From Streptomyces sp. NBC_00708 (GTDB lineage Bacteria; Actinomycetota; Actinomycetes; Streptomycetales; Streptomycetaceae), in contig CP108997.1 of assembly GCA_036226585.1 (NCBI GenBank), forward strand, positions 496,001 to 560,000: a stretch of 64,000 bases of DNA, written 5' to 3'. The position numbers and the translations under genes were made by a program. Shown in pieces: positions 63,534 through 64,000 of this stretch; position 1 is the stretch's first letter, and the number at the start of each line of letters is the position of its first letter. Under the pieces are notes generated by a model. That model worked only from the letters and a program-made list of their open reading frames with translations, did no database searches and was not told the DNA's origin.

Positions 63534-64000
63534 CTAACGGTCCATCGCCGAGAGCGCCCGCTGGGCCAGCGGGTGCGAACGGACCAGCTCGGCCAGCGAA
63601 GTCGTGCCCCGGGTGATGCCCGCGAACGCGTTCCACGCGGGGCGGAAGCCGGTCAGCACGGCGTGCAGCAGACCCGGGCGGCGCTCGAACAGCTTCAGCA
63701 TGCGCCGGCCCACACTCATCTCGACGCCGAGCCCGGCCTTGATGGCGAAGGCGTAGTTGAGCGCCTGGCGGCGGGCGTCCACCGCGTCGTGCGCCTCCGC
63801 GACGCGCACCGCCCACTCACCGGCGAGCCGTCCCGAGCGCAGCGCGAACGAGATCCCCTCGCGGGTCCACGGCTCCAGCAGGCCGGCGGCGTCCCCGCAC
63901 ACCAGCACCCGGCCGCGCGAGAGCGGGGAGTCCTCGCTGCGGCAGCGCGTCAGATGGCCGGAAGAGACCGTCGGCTCGAACCCGGCGAGGCCGAGCCGCG
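63534..64000 (-). CDS. Geranylgeranyl-reductase-family flavoprotein, 5' end beyond window
   Basis: The C-terminal 155 residues of an FAD-dependent oxidoreductase. The second FAD motif reads RVLVCGDAAGLLEPWTREG, the GD plus AAG pattern of geranylgeranyl reductases and related halogenase-like monooxygenases. SFALRSGRLAGEWAVRVAEA, a long amphipathic stretch and a terminal PLAQRALSAMDR follow. It would reduce prenyl double bonds in a menaquinone or isoprenoid pathway. The start and N-terminal Rossmann motif lie past the right edge. Confidence 0.88.
   Translation of the reverse strand, partial: RLGLAGFEPTVSSGHLTRCRSEDSPLSRGRVLVCGDAAGLLEPWTREGISFALRSGRLAGEWAVRVAEAHDAVDARRQALNYAFAIKAGLGVEMSVGRRMLKLFERRPGLLHAVLTGFRPAWNAFAGITRGTTSLAELVRSHPLAQRALSAMDR

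Overview
The window is high-GC actinobacterial chromosome, almost certainly Streptomyces. The reasons are strong third-position GC bias, many GTG/TTG starts, GGAG-type ribosome binding sites, DmdR/IdeR-type iron boxes, and families typical of the genus (TerA/TerD-like proteins, SpoIIAB-like ATPases, ROK and DeoR regulators, F420-type nitroreductases). No rRNA, tRNA or CRISPR array was seen.

Region 1 (1-13.3 kb) is a catechol-siderophore locus. A minus-strand operon encodes a siderophore-binding lipoprotein, two FecCD-type permeases and a FepC-type ATPase, each overlapping the next by 4 nt. It continues one base later into a large NRPS (C-A-T-E-C-A..., cut by the left edge). A second minus-strand pair encodes a siderophore-interacting flavoprotein and a stand-alone aryl carrier protein. 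Isochorismate synthase (dhbC-like) is divergent. Three iron boxes sit in front of the three units. Hand-read adenylation codes suggest a 2,3-dihydroxybenzoyl-D-(basic residue, possibly Arg)-L-Ser type product. The other DHB genes are not in the window.

Region 2 (13.4-24.4 kb) holds a PlsC-like acyltransferase, a TetR gene divergent from a methyltransferase, an acyl-CoA dehydrogenase/oxidase, a small secreted protein with a tendamistat-like cysteine pattern, and an ABC exporter. It ends with a second complete iron-siderophore uptake operon with its own iron box.

Region 3 (24.5-33.3 kb) looks stress and redox related: an FdhF/YdeP-like molybdopterin oxidoreductase preceded by a 58-aa protein, a ClpC-like Hsp100 that seems to lack the ClpP-docking loop, a DyP peroxidase, a DUF1345 membrane protein, a GreA-type factor and a Tat-exported alpha/beta hydrolase.

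Region 4 (33.3-35.5 kb) is a scar. The 3' end of a GH16 glucanase gene abuts a truncated IS256-type transposase with one recognisable element end. About 1.1 kb of gene-poor, visibly lower-GC DNA follows, with hairpins and phased short direct repeats.

Region 5 (35.5-54.4 kb) is mostly housekeeping and envelope: an MHS-type transporter, a Nudix hydrolase, Lnt, an O-antigen-ligase-like protein, a MurI-like racemase, an HpnB-like glycosyltransferase, a TerA/TerD-like protein and a frameshifted lipoprotein. It also has a beta-helix/CbxX-type AAA protein, a multi-spanning membrane protein with an alpha/beta-hydrolase motif, a DeoR regulator and a Cds1-like PLP enzyme.

Region 6 (54.4-64 kb) carries compact regulator-target modules with visible operators: TetR/cupin/DUF4865/phosphotriesterase-like, ROK divergent from MFS, and TetR divergent from a deazaflavin-type oxidoreductase with a repeat-rich operator. 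It ends in a geranylgeranyl-reductase-like gene cut by the right edge.
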